Assembly: GCF_001457025.1 (NCBI RefSeq)
Contig: NZ_KQ758600.1
Span: forward strand, 1 to 64,000
DNA: 64,000 bases
Reading direction: 5' to 3'
Origin: Pseudarthrobacter enclensis
Lineage (GTDB): Bacteria; Actinomycetota; Actinomycetes; Actinomycetales; Micrococcaceae
A program made the position numbers and the translations under genes. Under the pieces are notes generated by a model. The model was given only the letters and a program-made list of their open reading frames with translations, searched no databases and was not told where the DNA came from. Shown piece by piece: positions 63,440-64,000 of the stretch. How positions within the stretch are numbered: position 1 is the first letter of the stretch; every line of letters begins with the position of its first letter.

Positions 63440-64000
63440 TTGCACTTTTGATCGGTGCCGGACTGGCCCTGCTGTGCGCCCTGGTGGGCACCCCCTTGTT
63501 CATCCGCCTGCTGGTACGCCGCGGCTACGGCCAGTTCATCCGCGACGACGGCCCCACCTCGCACCACACCAAGCGCGGGACGCCCACCATGGGCGGCACC
63601 GTGGTGGTGGCGGCCGTGCTGCTCAGCTACGGATTGACCCACCTCATCATGTTCATGATGAACCCCGATTCGCCCGGCCCCTCGGCCTCGGCGCTGATCC
63701 TGCTCTTCCTGATGGTGGGCATGGGCCTGGTGGGGTTCCTCGACGACTTCATTAAGATCTCGCGCCAGCGCAGCCTGGGACTGAACGCCAAGGCCAAACT
63801 GATCCTGCAGGCCGCGGTCGGCGTCATCTTCGCCATCCTCGCCCTGAACTTTCCGGACGAATCCGGGCTCGCGCCGGCGTCCACCAAGATTTCCCTGGTC
63901 CGCGACCTGCCCTGGCTGGACCTGGCCTTCGGCGGTACCGTCCTTGGCGCAATCCTTTTCGTGATCTGGTCCAACCTGATCGTCACGGCGGCCACCAACG
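63436..64000 (+). CDS. mraY: Phospho-MurNAc-pentapeptide translocase, partial
   Basis: The first 188 codons; the gene runs off the right edge. It transfers phospho-MurNAc-pentapeptide to undecaprenyl phosphate, making lipid I. Hydrophobic helices and the motifs DDGPTSHHTKRGTPTMGG and GFLDDFIKI identify MraY. GTG 63436 overlaps the murF stop (GTGA); AAAGGAGC lies 11 nt upstream. Confidence 0.95.
   Translation, partial: MIALLIGAGLALLCALVGTPLFIRLLVRRGYGQFIRDDGPTSHHTKRGTPTMGGTVVVAAVLLSYGLTHLIMFMMNPDSPGPSASALILLFLMVGMGLVGFLDDFIKISRQRSLGLNAKAKLILQAAVGVIFAILALNFPDESGLAPASTKISLVRDLPWLDLAFGGTVLGAILFVIWSNLIVTAATN

Overview
The window is a high-GC actinobacterial chromosome segment. Gene content, gene order and protein sequences point to the family Micrococcaceae, most likely Arthrobacter or Pseudarthrobacter. 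This placement is inferred from recognised protein families and synteny; no database search was run. Most genes are core housekeeping genes in tight operons with 1-14 bp overlaps. There is no insertion sequence, prophage, CRISPR array or rRNA gene.

Layout. (1) 339-10649: a repeat-rich TPR-like protein, a HAD phosphatase, a small protein, tlyA, nadK, recN, pyrG, a Nudix ADP-ribose pyrophosphatase and xerD. This follows the Mycobacterium tuberculosis Rv1691-Rv1701 order, except that no steA/mctB pair lies between recN and pyrG. (2) 10696-22395: an accessory block with a membrane protein, a MutT-like Nudix protein, a 2-methylcitrate (propionate) cluster prpC-prpB-prpD-GntR regulator divergent from prpE, and a DcuS/DcuR-type two-component system divergent from dctA. 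It separates xerD from parA. (3) 22606-30375: parA, scpA, scpB, rluB-like, tyrA, cmk, plsC-like and der (Rv1708-Rv1713 order), then tRNA-Pro(GGG). (4) 30686-32269: a small secreted protein and an Fpg/Nei-type glycosylase. (5) 32432-35517: gcvH, garA-like FHA gene, MerR, bifunctional nuclease and a second MerR (Rv1826-Rv1830 order). (6) 35619-40141: an orphan ParA/MinD-like ATPase and pyruvate carboxylase. (7) 40358-53792: fadD15-like, ROK glucokinase, two tandem lipase-like hydrolases, plsC, class II DAHP synthase, a PASTA Ser/Thr kinase, a LysM transglycosylase, an Rv2175c-like regulator and a polyprenyl diphosphate synthase (Rv2187-Rv2173 neighbourhood). (8) 53867-64000: dinB, a DUF3040 gene and the start of the division/cell-wall cluster mraZ-rsmH-ftsL-ftsI-murE-murF-mraY, with mraY cut by the window end.

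How the parts connect. The prp genes convert propionate through propionyl-CoA and the 2-methylcitrate cycle to succinate and pyruvate. The adjacent dct genes import C4-dicarboxylates, and pyc supplies oxaloacetate. ParA, ScpA/ScpB and XerD serve chromosome segregation. The mra cluster, LysM transglycosylase and PASTA kinase serve cell-wall growth.

Regulatory signals readable in the DNA include a pair of identical TGTATACA palindromes 63 bp apart in the prp divergent promoter, three 10-bp-spaced GTGG repeats inside the mraZ promoter, a perfect palindrome on the pyc promoter, three tandem hexamers upstream of the second MerR gene, and a recurrent TAnnnT box 6-8 nt before eight start codons, which suggests leaderless transcripts. 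I found no clearly unprecedented multi-gene system. The strongest leads are the regulatory architectures, the rapidly expanding repeat protein at the left end, and the PASTA-bearing kinase in the pknL position.
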